A stretch of DNA of 64,000 nt from Cristatella mucedo (taxonomy: Eukaryota; Bryozoa; Phylactolaemata; Cristatellidae), in NCBI GenBank assembly GCA_009760855.2, contig WPIO01000085.1, positions 897,001 through 961,000 on the forward strand. Reading direction: 5' to 3'. This document shows positions 51,768 to 63,943 of this stretch, piece after piece (within the stretch, counting starts at the first letter, position 1; every line of letters begins with the position of its first letter). The position numbers were made by a program, and so were the translations under genes. A model generated the notes under the pieces. The model was not told the DNA's origin. It saw nothing but the letters and a program-made list of their open reading frames with translations, and searched no databases.

Positions 51768-52478
51768 CGGATTCGGAATATCTTCAAGTCACCGGCGAAG
51801 AGAATACGGAAATTCCCAGCCCACAATCTGCACTTGCTGGTCTCACGCATGAAACAAGCACCAGATCAGCAAACGAGTGCGTTACTGCGGCGTCGCCTAG
51901 CACGTGGACTGCGGCAGTGACATCTGAGCGATTCCTAATATCGAACAGCACTGACACTGACACTGAAACTGACACTGAAAGTAGCACTCGACGGTCTGAG
52001 GAGCTCGAGCAATCCACGACGGCAGCCATCTTAATTACCACCATCCCGAGCAACCTTGTGCAGCGTCAGTCGACGACGATCTCGTCAGCAGTCGTCAACC
52101 CTACAAGCTCGTTCGTAACAACTACACCGGACGGGACCTCAGGAACTCAGACGACGACCTTTGAGGCGAGCGGCGACCATATAGAAGTGACCTCACCTCA
52201 AGAACTTCAGCTTGGCTCGCTTTCGGCGACAGATCAAAGTTGGATTTCACAGGCGTCGCTTTCGCAGGATCCCACCGCCATTTCCGTCCTGGCGGCTCCT
52301 ACAGTAGCCATTGGTTCTAATCAGTCCAGAAGTTCAGCAGCTGGACAAGCTGCTAATGCACGCTCGCCATTACAAGCGAGCAGCGTCAGCGCGTCTTTGA
52401 ACTTAAGCGGTACGTTTGCTGCGCTTGCAGCTGCGAGCCAAAGCTCGTCCCAGAAGTCAGCATTTCCGTCGTCATTGG
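51768..52478 (+). CDS. Ser/Thr-rich mucin-like exon of an extracellular protein
   Basis: A phase 1-1 exon of 237 codons, very rich in Ser, Thr, Ala and Gln (a DTDTETDTESST stretch, many TT and SS pairs) and with several N-x-S/T sites, so probably heavily O-glycosylated. Only one Cys. Acceptor catgcag at 51761-51767 directly follows an L2 (ATT)n tail; donor gtaagc at 52479. It joins in phase to the PAN-like exon. Confidence 0.65.
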
Positions 52479-52656
52479 GTAAGCAACAGTAGAGAGCGTC
52501 GTAAACTGGTCCTTAAAAATACTTCCGGAAATCAATAAGGCAGAACTTTGGTTTCGCAGGAGCAGCAGAAGAAGCAGCAGCAGAAGCAGCAGAAGCAGCA
52601 GCAGCATATACCTGTACCAATTACCTGTACCAATTACCTGTACTTATTCGCTTTAG

Positions 52657-52920
52657 GGACTCCAGCGATGTGGCAGCAAGCGCAGGGACTAATTATCGCC
52701 GATGGTCGAACGCCAAGTCTGAATTCGACGTCACTTCGAACAGTTTCAAATGAAGTCGATTGCTATGCAGCGTGCCTCAGTCGCTCCAGTTCGTGCTCTG
52801 TTTTTTCGTTCAGTGGAAAGTTCAACGCTTGCATGACATCCGATGTCGACTTTTATGATAACTGGACGCGAATTACTAATTTGGAATCCTCATGGACAAG
52901 CTTTTACAGGATAAAACCAG
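52657..52920 (+). CDS. PAN/Apple-like domain exon
   Basis: A phase 1-1 exon of 88 codons. Cys spacing around DCYAACLSRSSSCSVFSF and the later FNACM matches PAN/Apple modules (carbohydrate- or protein-binding, disulphide-stabilised, extracellular). Ends in a FYRIKP strand before donor gtactg at 52921. The symmetric exon is typical of shuffled extracellular modules. Confidence 0.65.
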
Positions 52921-53324
52921 GTACTGAATGCAAAAATTCGAATATATATATATATATATATATATATATCTAAAAATCAAAACTCGCAGTATATCTTCTC
53001 TTTAAATATGGCAGTTAGTTAAACATGTGGTTCTGAGCTGGGCGTAATGCTAAACCATATCTCCTACGTGTATGCGTAGATATTGTCAGTTTTATTTATT
53101 TACTTAAGTAATAGATCATAAAAAGTTGATATTACAATTTATTACTAAATAGGGAGAATCGTGCATATCTCCGACCAAGTTTTCCATTAGCATCTGCTTA
53201 CCATATCGTATGAAAGAATTTTCCCCCAAGCGAGCGCCATTAGCGAGCCGATTTTCGAACGATTAATCTGCCTCGTCGCAAGGCGGCTTGGCTAAGGCGA
53301 ATGAATTAAATAGAAATCTTAGCA

Positions 53325-53475
53325 GACTGAAATGCCTCATTTTATATAGCGTCAGAAGAGCCTTAAAGGCTGCCGCCGCCGCTTTCAGAAGGCAATAAAT
53401 GATTCCGTGCTGACAGGACTCGAACCCAAGTCATCAAGTTCGAATTCTACAGTCGCCTACCAAAGGACTGCTACT
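53325..53475 (-). mobile_element. SINE family A, diverged
   Basis: atgcctcattttatatagcgtcagaagagcc, then acaggactcgaacccaagtc. Confidence 0.7.
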
Positions 53476-54016
53476 TAGCATGTGTCTGAAAAAGCGGTAT
53501 TCGCTCTACATTTGCGATGCAATCTAGTCTCGTGCGTTCAATCATGCACTACATTCTTTTCCACCTTGATTTAATCTAAACTCGTCAGCGGCATTAGTGG
53601 TCCGCTTGAGATCAGCCAAATAAAGGTCAACTTCGGCCGCTGGTAGTGCAGCTGTCTCTACTACTGGCGTAACCAGCGTGCTCCACTATTTAGTTGCCAA
53701 GCTTTCCAATGACTCCACGGCAAGCCAGGAAAGAGCAAATGATCTATAAGAAACGTATTTTCTATGGATTTTGTACAATCGCGGGTTGAATTTATTTCCC
53801 AGAAATTTAGATAGGGATCTTTCAAATTCAGCTTCAGCTCGAGAAATAATTAATACCCGTGCCGCACCGGAGCAAAGTGTTTTGCCTTCGAGCCGCCTTT
53901 TCCTTGTTGCGATCGTGGCAGAGTTAGAATCGCTGTTTACTTTAGTCAGAAACTGTGTGCACCTGTAGGGTAAATAGGCGCAAAACGACGGCAGACCGGT
54001 CGCCGGTGAAGCACAG

Positions 54017-54125
54017 GTAATGAATAATAATAATGATAATAATAATTCACTTGATAAAGCGCCCTCAGAGAACTTAATCTCTCTCTAGGCGCTTTACATT
54101 TGCTGTAAAGTGAAATGCAATTAAT
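54017..54125 (-). mobile_element. L2-A-type tail
   Basis: (AAT)n followed by ttgataaagcgccctcagagaacttaatctc, an isolated tail in the intron region between the PAN exon and 57382. Confidence 0.75.
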
Positions 54126-54929
54126 GACCAGGTAATGATGAGGTTCGATCCGGTCATGATCAGACCTGCCTTCGTCTAGATAAATGTGGGCATCAACGCA
54201 TCTGTCCGTTTCGGGAAACTACGACAATGGTATTATGCTAAGAACCAGATGACTTAAGCTTATTACCATTATTACCAGCACGAGTCCTGGCCCAGATGAC
54301 GGGCTGAATGCCGTGCAAATCATGGTGGCTATACGCAATTACCGAGAAGCCAACGAACGCGTTAGCGAGCAGCTCGGTAGCGGATTGCCTGCTAAGTTCC
54401 TTTTTTTCCTACTTTCCCTAAAGGTCCGAATGAATTCGCCCGGTTCGCACTCAATTCAGCGAGCCGCTTCGCCGATAAAGCACTTCCCGTGCGACCGCGT
54501 GCAGGTCGCATGAATATCTCGTGAACATCGCGTGACAGCGATTCACTTTCCGAGTGACAGCGATCGCTCTCTGCCGATGGAAGTCCATCTTTAAAAAAAA
54601 GAATGTACAGCTCTGATCGTCGCGTGCGGCAGGTCGCGCGACCATCTCACGAATATCTGTGCGCTGCGGCGCTTGCGCGCTTGAGGCTAAGGAATCTGAA
54701 AACGCAAATCTCGAAATATCTAGCGATGGCGGCTTCAGCTCGAACGAATGCAAAGTCCGGAGCTCGCTTCGGTTGGCCTGACGGTCATGCGACCAGCAAT
54801 TACCGAGTCTCGGCTGAAGACGCTCGTGTCGCTGCCCTTGCGCTTACCATTCGTCCCGGTGAACTTTCTCCAAGCCTTTTATCCAGTGCGCTTTTCGCAT
54901 GGCCGTGCACGGCTCAGAGCTCGCTACAA

Positions 54930-55017
54930 ATGCAAAGCGCCTCGAAAGAGGTCGAGTTCTCTGAGGGTGCTAGATCAAATCAAATGTATTATTATTACTA
55001 CTATTATTATTAGTATT
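54930..55017 (+). mobile_element. L2-A-type tail
   Basis: aatgcaaagcgcctcgaaagaggtcgagttctctgagggtgc, then (ATT)n. Confidence 0.75.
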
Positions 55018-56331
55018 ACCAGCCGCCAGAGGTCCTAGTAACCTGTCTCTAGGCAACGAGCTCGACTTTGCGATCGATCGATTGCTCGTTCAGCGCGTTG
55101 GCCTAAGCGTGATACTTGTTCGCTTTTGCATGCTTGCCGCCGATCGTGTCAGGGATCCTTGGCTGGCGATCCTCCGATGCCGCGTGCGGCTAAGCGCCCG
55201 GAGAGAGCCAGTCGCTGTTTCTAGGGCAACCGAAGCTACTCTTCAAAGCTTGCTCGGGAACGGGATATGACGTAGGCGATGCGCTCGTGAAAGCGCCGCC
55301 GAACCAGACTGCCAGCGCCATCGAAATGGCCGCGGATAACGACTGTCACTGCTACATTAAAAGCGATCTACTCAACGACGTGGACGCAGTTTCCCTGGTC
55401 CACGGTAAGCGAGAACTGAGTGAAGTGGGGCCGTGCTTAAAAAGCTCACAACGAGCGTGATCAAATAATTTCAGAAAGCAGTGACCAGGTTCTTAAGATT
55501 ACTATCGCCGTTTGAACTCATCTCAAAAAACGGTCGCTAATCGTGAAAAAATGATCATCGTTCGAAGAAAGTAGCCCAGAAAGCATCCAAACAATGCAAT
55601 AGCACGTGCTGTAATGGACAATTGTCGAAAGCCGCATAGTGACGAAACTTGTTCTGCTGCAGGACACTCTCCTTCACAGATATATCATATCACAATTTTA
55701 CTCAGACAAACAGTGAAGGTTAAATAATTCAACAGCCGCGAACATGTACATATATATATATATATATTTACACGTAGTGGAATTTATCGTTATTAATACT
55801 ATGTTTATTATCATTATTTAATTTTATTTGTATAGAGGCATTTAATTATATAGCTGTACTCATTTATTTTAGCTGCATTTATTTATATGGCTGGAAAAAA
55901 GCACCGGCGACTTTTATCACTCACTCTTGCAGAAGGCAATACAAAGCTAGGATAGGACTCGAACTCCACGACCCGCTACTTCTGTTCTGTTCTGTTCTGT
56001 TCTTTCTTCTACCCTTCTGCTAATGCAAAAAGCAAGCAACTGCGATCTAGCTGTTTCTAGTTAATTAATAGAAATTACTACGTGATCGAATGTCGACAGA
56101 GTCAGGTTTATCTGTAACGCACTCCTATTGGTTTCATGACCAACGGCCTTCGTCCAGTTGCACTTCACAGGTTTCACTTCATCAGCTTTCGCTTCAGCAA
56201 AGTTTCACTCCATAGAATTTCACTTCATAAAGTTTTACACACCATTTTCCTAGTTCATTTTTTGCTTGTTTGATTCGCATGGAGACTAAATGGCACCGGA
56301 GAATAAATTCTTCAGCCTATTTTAAGTTGCC

Positions 56332-56663
<332 letters not shown>

Positions 56664-56704
56664 GACAGACAGACTGACAGTCAGATGCAGAAGAAGAGAA
56701 TGAG

Positions 56705-56802
56705 AGAGATTCAATCGTGTTTCCTTTGCAGTAAATTTAAGGAACCTAGAAAGAGATTGGGTTCTCTGAGGGCGCTATATTAAGTGTATTATTATTATTA
56801 TA
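56705..56802 (+). mobile_element. L2-A-type tail
   Basis: Shared tail after a (GA)n array, ending in (ATT)n at about 56788-56802. Confidence 0.75.
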
Positions 56803-57144
56803 GACAGACAGAGAGAGGGAGAGAGACAGACAGACAGATATTTAGCTCTCTTTGATCGCCAGAATGAGCTTTTTTGTTAGTATTGCTATTTTCATGAGAA
56901 GGAACTGAGCCTAACGTTTCCAGAAACCACCAGGCGGCACCAGGTGGCACCATCTGTGGGCGACGCTGCTCGCTTCCCGTTAGCGTTTAGGTATTTTAAA
57001 TGAGCGAACGAGCTAGATTTTGTTTGCGTGTGCCGACCAATCGGGCCTAGCCAGCGTGCTCCCTCGCTAACTAGTATGCCTTGCGACTCGCTGCAGTATC
57101 TCATGCGAGAGAGTCGCTAACATCGTGCTGTCTACGTGCTATCG

Positions 57145-57292
57145 CCATGCCAATACGTATGGAATGCCGCTCAGCCTTTGAGTGTGCGCTATAGAAAACT
57201 CTCCTGCATTACAACCCACAGGTCTTTGTGCGGCTTTGTGGAACTGCAGACGGCGATGCAGATTGCATTACATTAAATTACGTTACTCGTAC
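57145..57292 (+). mobile_element. L2-B LINE 3' tail
   Basis: Matches the final 130 bases of L2-B (gtgcgctatagaaaactctcctgc, then gcagattgcattacattaaattac). Ends about 90 bases before the exon at 57382. Confidence 0.8.
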
Positions 57293-57381
57293 GAGTTGAG
57301 TATATCGTATGCACGAGTTGAGCCGATCTGACCATCTGAAGCGACGAGTAGTCCGTTCGCGTCTGTCCGTCTGTCGCTCAG

Positions 57382-57539
57382 GTCAGACTGGTATTCGCCA
57401 GTCGAGGGACGGCGCTAGCATTTCTGGACCTAAATGCTACGAATGCGGACGCCAGCACGATTTTCACACCAGATCGTATCGTCAACAGCAGCTGGTCTGA
57501 CTTGACCGCACAAGCCAATATCTCCATCATGGACATTGG
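57382..57539 (+). CDS. Exon of a second extracellular domain (first visible part)
   Basis: Acceptor gctcag (57376-57381), donor gtgagc at 57540, phases 0 and 2. The peptide begins VRLVFASRG and contains IVNSSWSDL with several N-glycosylation sites. It joins in frame to 58602 and resembles, from memory, the module that follows PAN domains in uncharacterised cnidarian and mollusc proteins. The exon before it, expected to hold the start of the domain, was not found. Confidence 0.6.
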
Positions 57540-57587
57540 GTGAGCAGTTCTGGACACAATCTTTCTTTCCCACGCGTGAGTGCAATA

Positions 57588-57920
57588 ACATAATGATAAT
57601 AATAATAATAATGAATTTGATACAGCGCCCTCAGAGAACTCAATCTCTTTCTAGGCACTTTACATTTGCTGCAAAGGAAGCACGATCGAATGGTTAGTGG
57701 TGGAATGCTCAGTAAACAACAAGAATGACATGGTTAGGGGTGACATGCACAGGGTCAGCATGCAAGTATGGTTAGTGGCATAAGTACACAAAGAATGAGT
57801 CACAGGAACCCACAAACTGCCGTAATGAATAGATGCGCTTTTAGTTTCTTTTTAAATGTGGACAGGTCAGGAGATGTCGTGACGCCAATTGGGAGTGAGG
57901 TCCAGGCTTTGGGAGCATAA
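57588..57920 (-). mobile_element. L2-A LINE 3' fragment
   Basis: Minus-strand tail (AAT)n, the shared gcgccctcagagaactcaatctc segment and UTR, to the ORF end at about 57900. A second minus-strand copy inserts directly after it. Confidence 0.85.
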
Positions 57921-58140
57921 TAATAATAATAATAAAAATAATAATAATAATAATGCACTTGATAAAGCGCCCTCAGAGAACTTAATCTCTTTCTAGGCGC
58001 TTTACATTTGCTGCAAAGTGAAATGCAATTGAATGCTAAGTAAAATCATGCTTGAAAAACAAACAAAATGAATAACATGGTTAGGGGTGGCATGCACAGG
58101 GTCAGCATGCAAAAAAGAGCCAAAGGCCAAGGTCTTCCCT
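57921..58140 (-). mobile_element. Second adjacent L2-A LINE 3' fragment
   Basis: A new (AAT)n tract and shared tail begin at about 57920, immediately downstream of the previous copy's ORF end, so the two are nested or tandem insertions. Confidence 0.8.
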
Positions 58141-58299
58141 TTGAACCAAAGACGCCGCATCCATATCCAGAGGAGCACAAGGGTGAGATGTCCACAATAG
58201 TGAGTAATATTATCACGAATATTGCCACTTATCTTTGGTCTTTTACTCGACAGCGTCACCAGATGTTACGCTGGAGATTTTTGTATCTACCACTCAAAG

Positions 58300-58560
58300 C
58301 CGTAGCGGCTCACTTCGTGCACACGGTAGAAAATAGGCTCATCAATCTCACGCGATAACGAAAAAACAACAAGCACATATCTGCTTGCCACGAAGGCTGT
58401 TGACGATATGAGGAGCATGGAAGTATCCAGGGCTTAGCTGGAAAGGATGTGCCGCAGCCGGCGGGCAGGAGAGAACATGTGGTTACGTAAGAATTGTGAA
58501 AGTGAGTTCCCAGTCCAGGACAAATGCAGAGCAAAAGTTTCTCTCACCAATTATCTTTAA
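58300..58560 (-). mobile_element. L2-B LINE 3' ORF fragment, in the PAN-gene region
   Basis: Complement matches the L2-B segment around the SLP-x-FLRN and GTSFPA region, diverged. It ends about 40 bases before the exon at 58602. Confidence 0.65.
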
Positions 58561-58601
58561 GTGAAAGAATGCTCAAATTAGGTATTTTCGTGTCGTTACA
58601 G

Positions 58602-58795
58602 GGCTCTGGTCAGAAACCCTTATCGGAGGTATTTCGTAATCCAACATGACCGGGGTTCCAGTTGTCAAGACGACAACGGCTGGATGATGATATCAGGGGC
58701 ACATAACTTCAGCGTCATCAATTGCAGTTACGATGCCCCGCCGGCTCCGCGATTTGTATACTCACCATCAACAACTTACAGCAGATTTCATGAGT
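58602..58795 (+). CDS. Exon of the second extracellular domain (Cys/Trp-rich part)
   Basis: Starts after ttacag and continues the frame of the previous exon (phase 2). Contains RRYFVIQHDRGSSC, DDNGWMMISG, a NCSYDAPPAP stretch and RFVYSPSTTYS, with two cysteines likely paired. Donor gtatgt at 58796, phase 1. The terminal exon was not recognised downstream, where L2 fragments follow. Confidence 0.6.
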
Positions 58796-59599
58796 GTATG
58801 TATCCAAGTTGACTGTAAATTTTGTTAGCAACACTTACTTGTAGACGTCCAGGCGCACAGGTGTCCCGGTGAGTCTTTAGCGAGCCAGCGATGTTTCATT
58901 TCGTCATCGGTTGGCGTTGTCTATCACTTCTATGCCGATGAAACACAGCTGTACGTAGTAATTTTAAACCGAGTCAGATCCAGCTAAGTCGATTTATGAA
59001 CTGGATGTATGGAAATCTCATCGGAATTGCGTCCTGCAATCGGGTCCACCAAGTTGATGCAAAGCTGTTCTTAGCCCTAAGATGCCGGCACGTCAAACCC
59101 TATTTCAAGCAGCGGGCGACCGAGCTTTACCTCATTATAAAATTTAAGTTCACGGTTGGAAAGAGTAAGTTGTCCTCGATTAGAGATATCGCAGTGCGAT
59201 TATCGTTCGTTGGTTTTCACAATAACTTTGGCGACCGTTACGATGCGCTCTTGACGCTTAGAAGCTCTAATCGGAAGACCATCCTCGCAGCTAATCGTCC
59301 GTACCCTGGTCAAGGGTTAGGGCTGACTAATAATTGGTGGGTTGATGACGTAAGCGGCTACTCTCTAGGCTAGACTCGCTACAACTCATTATAACCCCAT
59401 TTGCAGTTCCGCCCCGCCCCGCCGCCCCCCCGGCTTTGTTTAACCGTCCCATAACCGACGAGCCGACGTAACAGACATTTAGAACCATCTTGGGCATCAG
59501 CCAACTGGTCATGTTCTTTTGGTCGTCGCATGCCCCATCTTAGTGCGCTGCTGACCTCTGATGGAGGTCACAGGTCAGGTGCGAACCATTAAACTCAGA

Positions 59600-59880
59600 C
59601 GTCGAGTCATTCGTCTTTTACGTGCTTTTGCGTGCTGACACTGTGCATGATGCTACTAACCGCACTTGCATGCTGATCCATGTCACGCCTAACAATGTAA
59701 TTACTGTTGTTAATTGAGCTCAATAAGTAAAATAATGGTCAAATGAATTATATACAAATAATGGTAGCTAACTAACCATTCGATCACTTTTCCTTTGTAG
59801 CAAACGTAAAGTGCCTAGAAAGAGATTGAGTTCTCTGAGGGCGCTATATCAAATGCATTATTATTATTATTATTATTATG
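59600..59880 (+). mobile_element. L2-A LINE 3' UTR and tail
   Basis: Shows the tgtgcatg repeats of the UTR, the shared tail at 59805-59860 and (ATT)n to 59878. Confidence 0.85.
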
Positions 59881-60634
59881 CGGTTCTTCGTCCTAATCGC
59901 CGCGGTTAGGAAATGAAGCAAAGTTTTCTCGAAGCGATCTATCGATCACTGTGCTTCACATAATTGATTGAAATCGGTCGATCAGTCGTTGATCAGCATT
60001 GATCGATCAGACTTAATCTAGCAGAGATCAGCCAGTTCAGAGGGCAAATTCTGAATTCAGAAAACCACAAGAAAGATCACTCGGACAAAGGTGACTGTTT
60101 CAAGGACACTTAATCGAAGATCTCGAAGAAGAAGAAGCTGACAGCCGACACTGTAAATACGTCATACATAAATAGTGCGCAATAATGCGATAATAATGAT
60201 ACATAAGAAATACGTCAGTCCACGTCCTTCGGACATCCTTTAACGAGCGTAACATCTTCTTTGGACCTAAGTTTTTCCCAGGGTCTTGGCCCAGGAACTA
60301 GAGCCTTGCGCTCTCGCGAGATCTCCAGTTCAGCGATTCGAGTTTTCTGCTGATTCGAGTCGTGCGGAAGGAAATTCTGAATTTTCGACTGCAAGCGGGG
60401 CTGCAGACGCTGGTTAGGTACGTTGATCAGTCCGACGACGGGTCGCGTCGCCACATTCATCTTGGTCATGGAAAGTAAATCCCTTGCTCCCTGCTGCTTG
60501 AGTCAAGTGGACGCTCTCTTGCCTGCTTGCCTTTTGCCTGAAGGAATGTCTACACCTGTGTTAGCGAATAAGGGGAGGTCTAGGCCTCTGCCTGCGGATG
60601 TTACCACCAATCAGTTGGTGATGCTTTGTATGCA

Positions 60635-60712
60635 GCATCTGTGAAGTGCCTAGAAAGAGATTCAGTCCTTTGATGGCGCTATAGAAAATGTATTAATATT
60701 ATTATTGTTATC
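60635..60712 (+). mobile_element. L2-A-type tail
   Basis: gtgaagtgcctagaaagagattcagtcctttgatggcgctatag and an AT-rich end. Confidence 0.7.
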
Positions 60713-61869
60713 ATTAGAACTTCAGCGTGCATAACACTTACCAACGAATATTTGCCCTATATAAAGGTGACACTAAATGTGATCTTCACCTTTCTTTGGA
60801 GCTGGTTTGCCACCTGGCATAGACTGGCATTCACCAGACCGAGTAGGAGGCTAGCTCCTCGCACGTAAAAATCCTTAAACATGCTGCCTGCTTACACTTC
60901 CGTGAGAAGCTGGTCTTCGAGCCAAGGTTCGTAGAAGCTTCCCAGCTTCCCCTTTTTTTGCCTTCAATTCATTCCAAGCTTTTGCTAAGACATTTTCGCC
61001 ACTGCCGCCACGAGAATATTTTGATTTCGACGTTTTTTCCTATTTCAACGTTCACTACGAGGATTCGATTTGTAGATGAAATTGCTGGGTTCGCTGCAGA
61101 AGAAAATTACGGATTCACTAAAAGTCCGTTATGAGTCCGGCTGCATCGGGGCGTCTTTAAGCACAGCCGGCTACTCGCTATTCGCCGAATTCGCTGAATC
61201 CAGGGCGCTTTCTGCTAACAGATTAATAAGTTCGGCCAAACAAAGTTCGTTATATCCGGAGGCTTTGTGACATATGCAGAGGTTTTTTGTCATATCCGGA
61301 GGTTTTGTGTCTAACCTGGAGGCTGTGCGTAACCAGGATCGCTGTAAAAACGAAGCCCGCGTTATGACAGATTATTTCCTTTAAAAAGTCTAGCTGAACG
61401 AAGCGCGCGTGGAGCATAATTATTCGTGACCTCTGACCGTGACCTCTGAGCCACGAGGTAGCATAACTATTCAACTACTGCTGCCATCGCCGATACGAAC
61501 TCAAGTCATACATTACGGCAGACAGAGCAGGAAATTGTGTAAGACATATGAGACCAGCTTTGCTGTGACGCGCGGAGAGAACAGCTGCAGTGCACTGTAG
61601 TGACAAAGGACACAATCGGACAGACAGCCAGTCAGGTGAATGTTTTGAAAAAACCCGCAGCAATCGCTACTCATCGGCCCGGGTTATGGCAATCTCAAAG
61701 GTTCATGAGCGAATCCGATTCGGCTTTCGTCGACGAGCGCTCTCGGCCGCCGATGGGCGGCGATGCCAGAGCCACTCCTCCCAGCGGCCTCGTCGAGCCA
61801 CTCGAGTAGCAACGGCGGCCGTTCGCTGCTCGTTTGGCTTTTGTGCGGCGATGGTAGCGAGAGGATAGT

Positions 61870-62078
61870 ATAACCAAGTTTCATTGGCTCACCTTCCTCT
61901 ACGCCAAGTTTCATTGGCTCATTTTCCTCGGCGCCAAGTTTCATTGGCTCACTTTCCTCGGTGCCAAGTTTCATTGGCTCACTTTCCTCGGCGCCAAGTT
62001 TCATTGGCTCACTTTCATCGGCGCCAAGTTTCATTGGCTCACTTTCCTCGGCGCCAAGTTTCATTGGCTCATTTTCCT
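61870..62078. repeat. 30-bp minisatellite with CCAAT-type core
   Basis: Seven tandem copies of ccaagtttcattggctcact plus ttcctcggcg, nearly identical. Each carries ATTGG, the inverted CCAAT pentamer, in phase every 30 bases. Confidence 0.95.
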
Positions 62079-63943
62079 TTCGGTGCGCTCGCTTAATGCA
62101 CAGAAGCGTTGGACTTCAACATCCGCCCGGTCTTCGTTGCAGCTAAATACGCCGATGCCTTTCTCATTTATGGGATATTTTGATCTGCGAGGAGGCTCAT
62201 CTGTCAAATTTAAGTCCAGGCGTCGATTTCTCGCACGAACGCCATATGGCGCCAGCTTCGGCTCTGGTCGGACGGCGTGTCCGAATGAAACGGCGAACGA
62301 AGTCGTTGTCGTTCTCAATTTTTTCTACCCGGCACGCTTCGATGGCTTTACGTACGTTCGTGAACAACGCAGCGACAGAACATTATTATACGAATTTCAT
62401 TTGAGCGTACACGTTGGTTTTCCTGCACGCTTGCGTACCGCCTCGACGCTCTCTCTCACAGCCCGTTGGGTACTTCCCTCGAGCTCAGAGTATGACGTGT
62501 ATCCTTCCACCGCCGGCGAATGTATCCTTTCGCCGCCGACGAGTGAGTCCTTCCACTGCCGGCGAGTGTATCCTTGCGCCGCCGCAATATCAGCATTGGT
62601 GGGCCGCACGGTCGGGCTTGGGTCAGAATCCGATGATGTCACCGTCAGCTGTGATAACGTGAAGCTAGGGAGTAGGCGGTTAATAGTGATAATGATGTCA
62701 ATATATTCGCGTATCTCAAATAACCTAATGTCTTTCTAGGCACCCTCCATAGGCTGGAAAGGAAGCGTCGCATCAATTAGCCAGACCAATCAGCAGGCAG
62801 ACCGATCCGGGGCAGACGAGCTCTTTTGACTAGCTCTCAGCTTCTCCGTCTTTTTCGATCGACGCGTCGATTGTCTTGTCCTGAGCCCCGGCGCTAAAGG
62901 TCCTGCCTGGCTCGCATCGATCACGCTCCGTCGAAGCGCTGCAGCCTGTGCATAATGCCCCTTCCTAGTATGGGCTACTGAGAGAACAGCTCTCTCTCTC
63001 TGTCTAACGAATTACTCCGGTTTGTGAGGGGCACAACTAGTCGTGCAATGTCCCCAGGATTTGTAGCCGCTACGCCGACCGCCATCCATTCACGAAGCCT
63101 CCATACCGCGAACGCTCGCTCCTTAACCGAGGCCTCGCTGCAACGGCAGCCATTGAAGTGGCACTGGGCACTGTCGAGCTGTAGCGACGGCAGTGCTCGC
63201 ACGAGCCGATAGACTTGAGAGGCCGCGCCGAGCTTTCTTCTACCGCACTGGAGCTCACTCACCCGGGATTTTCGGGCTACGAAATCGGATCGAGCGGTGA
63301 GTCACGCGGGCAGGCGGTAACTTCGCGCGATATTTCGAACGATACCAGCATAAGCAGGTAGTCCCTCAGGCTGAAAATAGCTATCGGGAGGCTGTTCAAC
63401 AAGCACGGACTTGAACTGTGCGATGCCAGCAAAAACACTACATCCGGTCACAGGGTCAAGGCCTTAGGATTACCGGGCCCTCACTTTCGCAGAGACCGCT
63501 AATGCACACACACATACTCCCATATCCTCTCTCGCCTTAGCAATAAACACATGCAAACTCGTCAGTCTCTATCACTATCACATATTAGGCACATATTACG
63601 CCCATATTTAATCGCGCATATAATCTGCACATTTTTTCGCAATATGCAGACTTTAATCGTCTGCATCTGGTGCGAAACTCAAGCAGCGAATTAGCACATA
63701 CTCACGTAGCCTTAACATTGCAAGTAATCGTCTGCGACGGCCATCGAATCAAGTTCAGCTGGCTCAATAGTGTGTATTAGAATCTAAAGAGATTGCAGTA
63801 CAATGCAGATACTAATGTGGCATTCGAGCAGCCGCTACAGCCTCGTCGGCGACCAACACCGTTTACAGGCAAGTAGAAGCGTGGTGCGCAGAACACTAGT
63901 TCCACTCGGCGGCGGCTGCAGCACTGGCGGCCGGCGCTGCTCT

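Larger units (their letters stand above)
58796..63943. other. Right-hand repeat-rich region
   Basis: L2 pieces (58895-58990, 59600-59880, 60635-60712), the 30-bp minisatellite, a short 23-bp-type repeat (about 62498-62580, tatccttccaccgccggcg variants) and a tRNA-like minus-strand B box near 63395. A 125-codon frame at 58996-59373 and a 218-codon frame at 62083-62739 are open but look non-coding in composition. Confidence 0.45.

Noticed and set aside
55326-55408. Exon of the PAN/mucin-like gene encoding the missing start of its second domain
   Set aside because: The peptide looks plausible and the donor is good, but phase 1 at its end does not fit the phase 0 acceptor at 57382.
58996-59373. 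A 125-codon frame as terminal exon of the PAN/mucin-like gene
   Set aside because: Overlaps the end of an L2 fragment, lacks a fitting acceptor phase and lacks the expected short C-terminal motif of the domain.
61684-62064. Minus-strand frame with repeated EPMKLGAEES peptide
   Set aside because: A 30-bp minisatellite is open by chance on both strands (LAHFPRRQVS on the other); no start context, splice sites or neighbours support a gene.
61870-62078. A CRISPR array (regularly spaced repeats)
   Set aside because: No distinct spacers: the whole 30-bp unit repeats. The window is animal DNA.
62083-62739. A 218-codon open frame
   Set aside because: Starts without a proper ATG context in the minisatellite, contains short tandem repeats and has no recognisable domain; left as non-coding.
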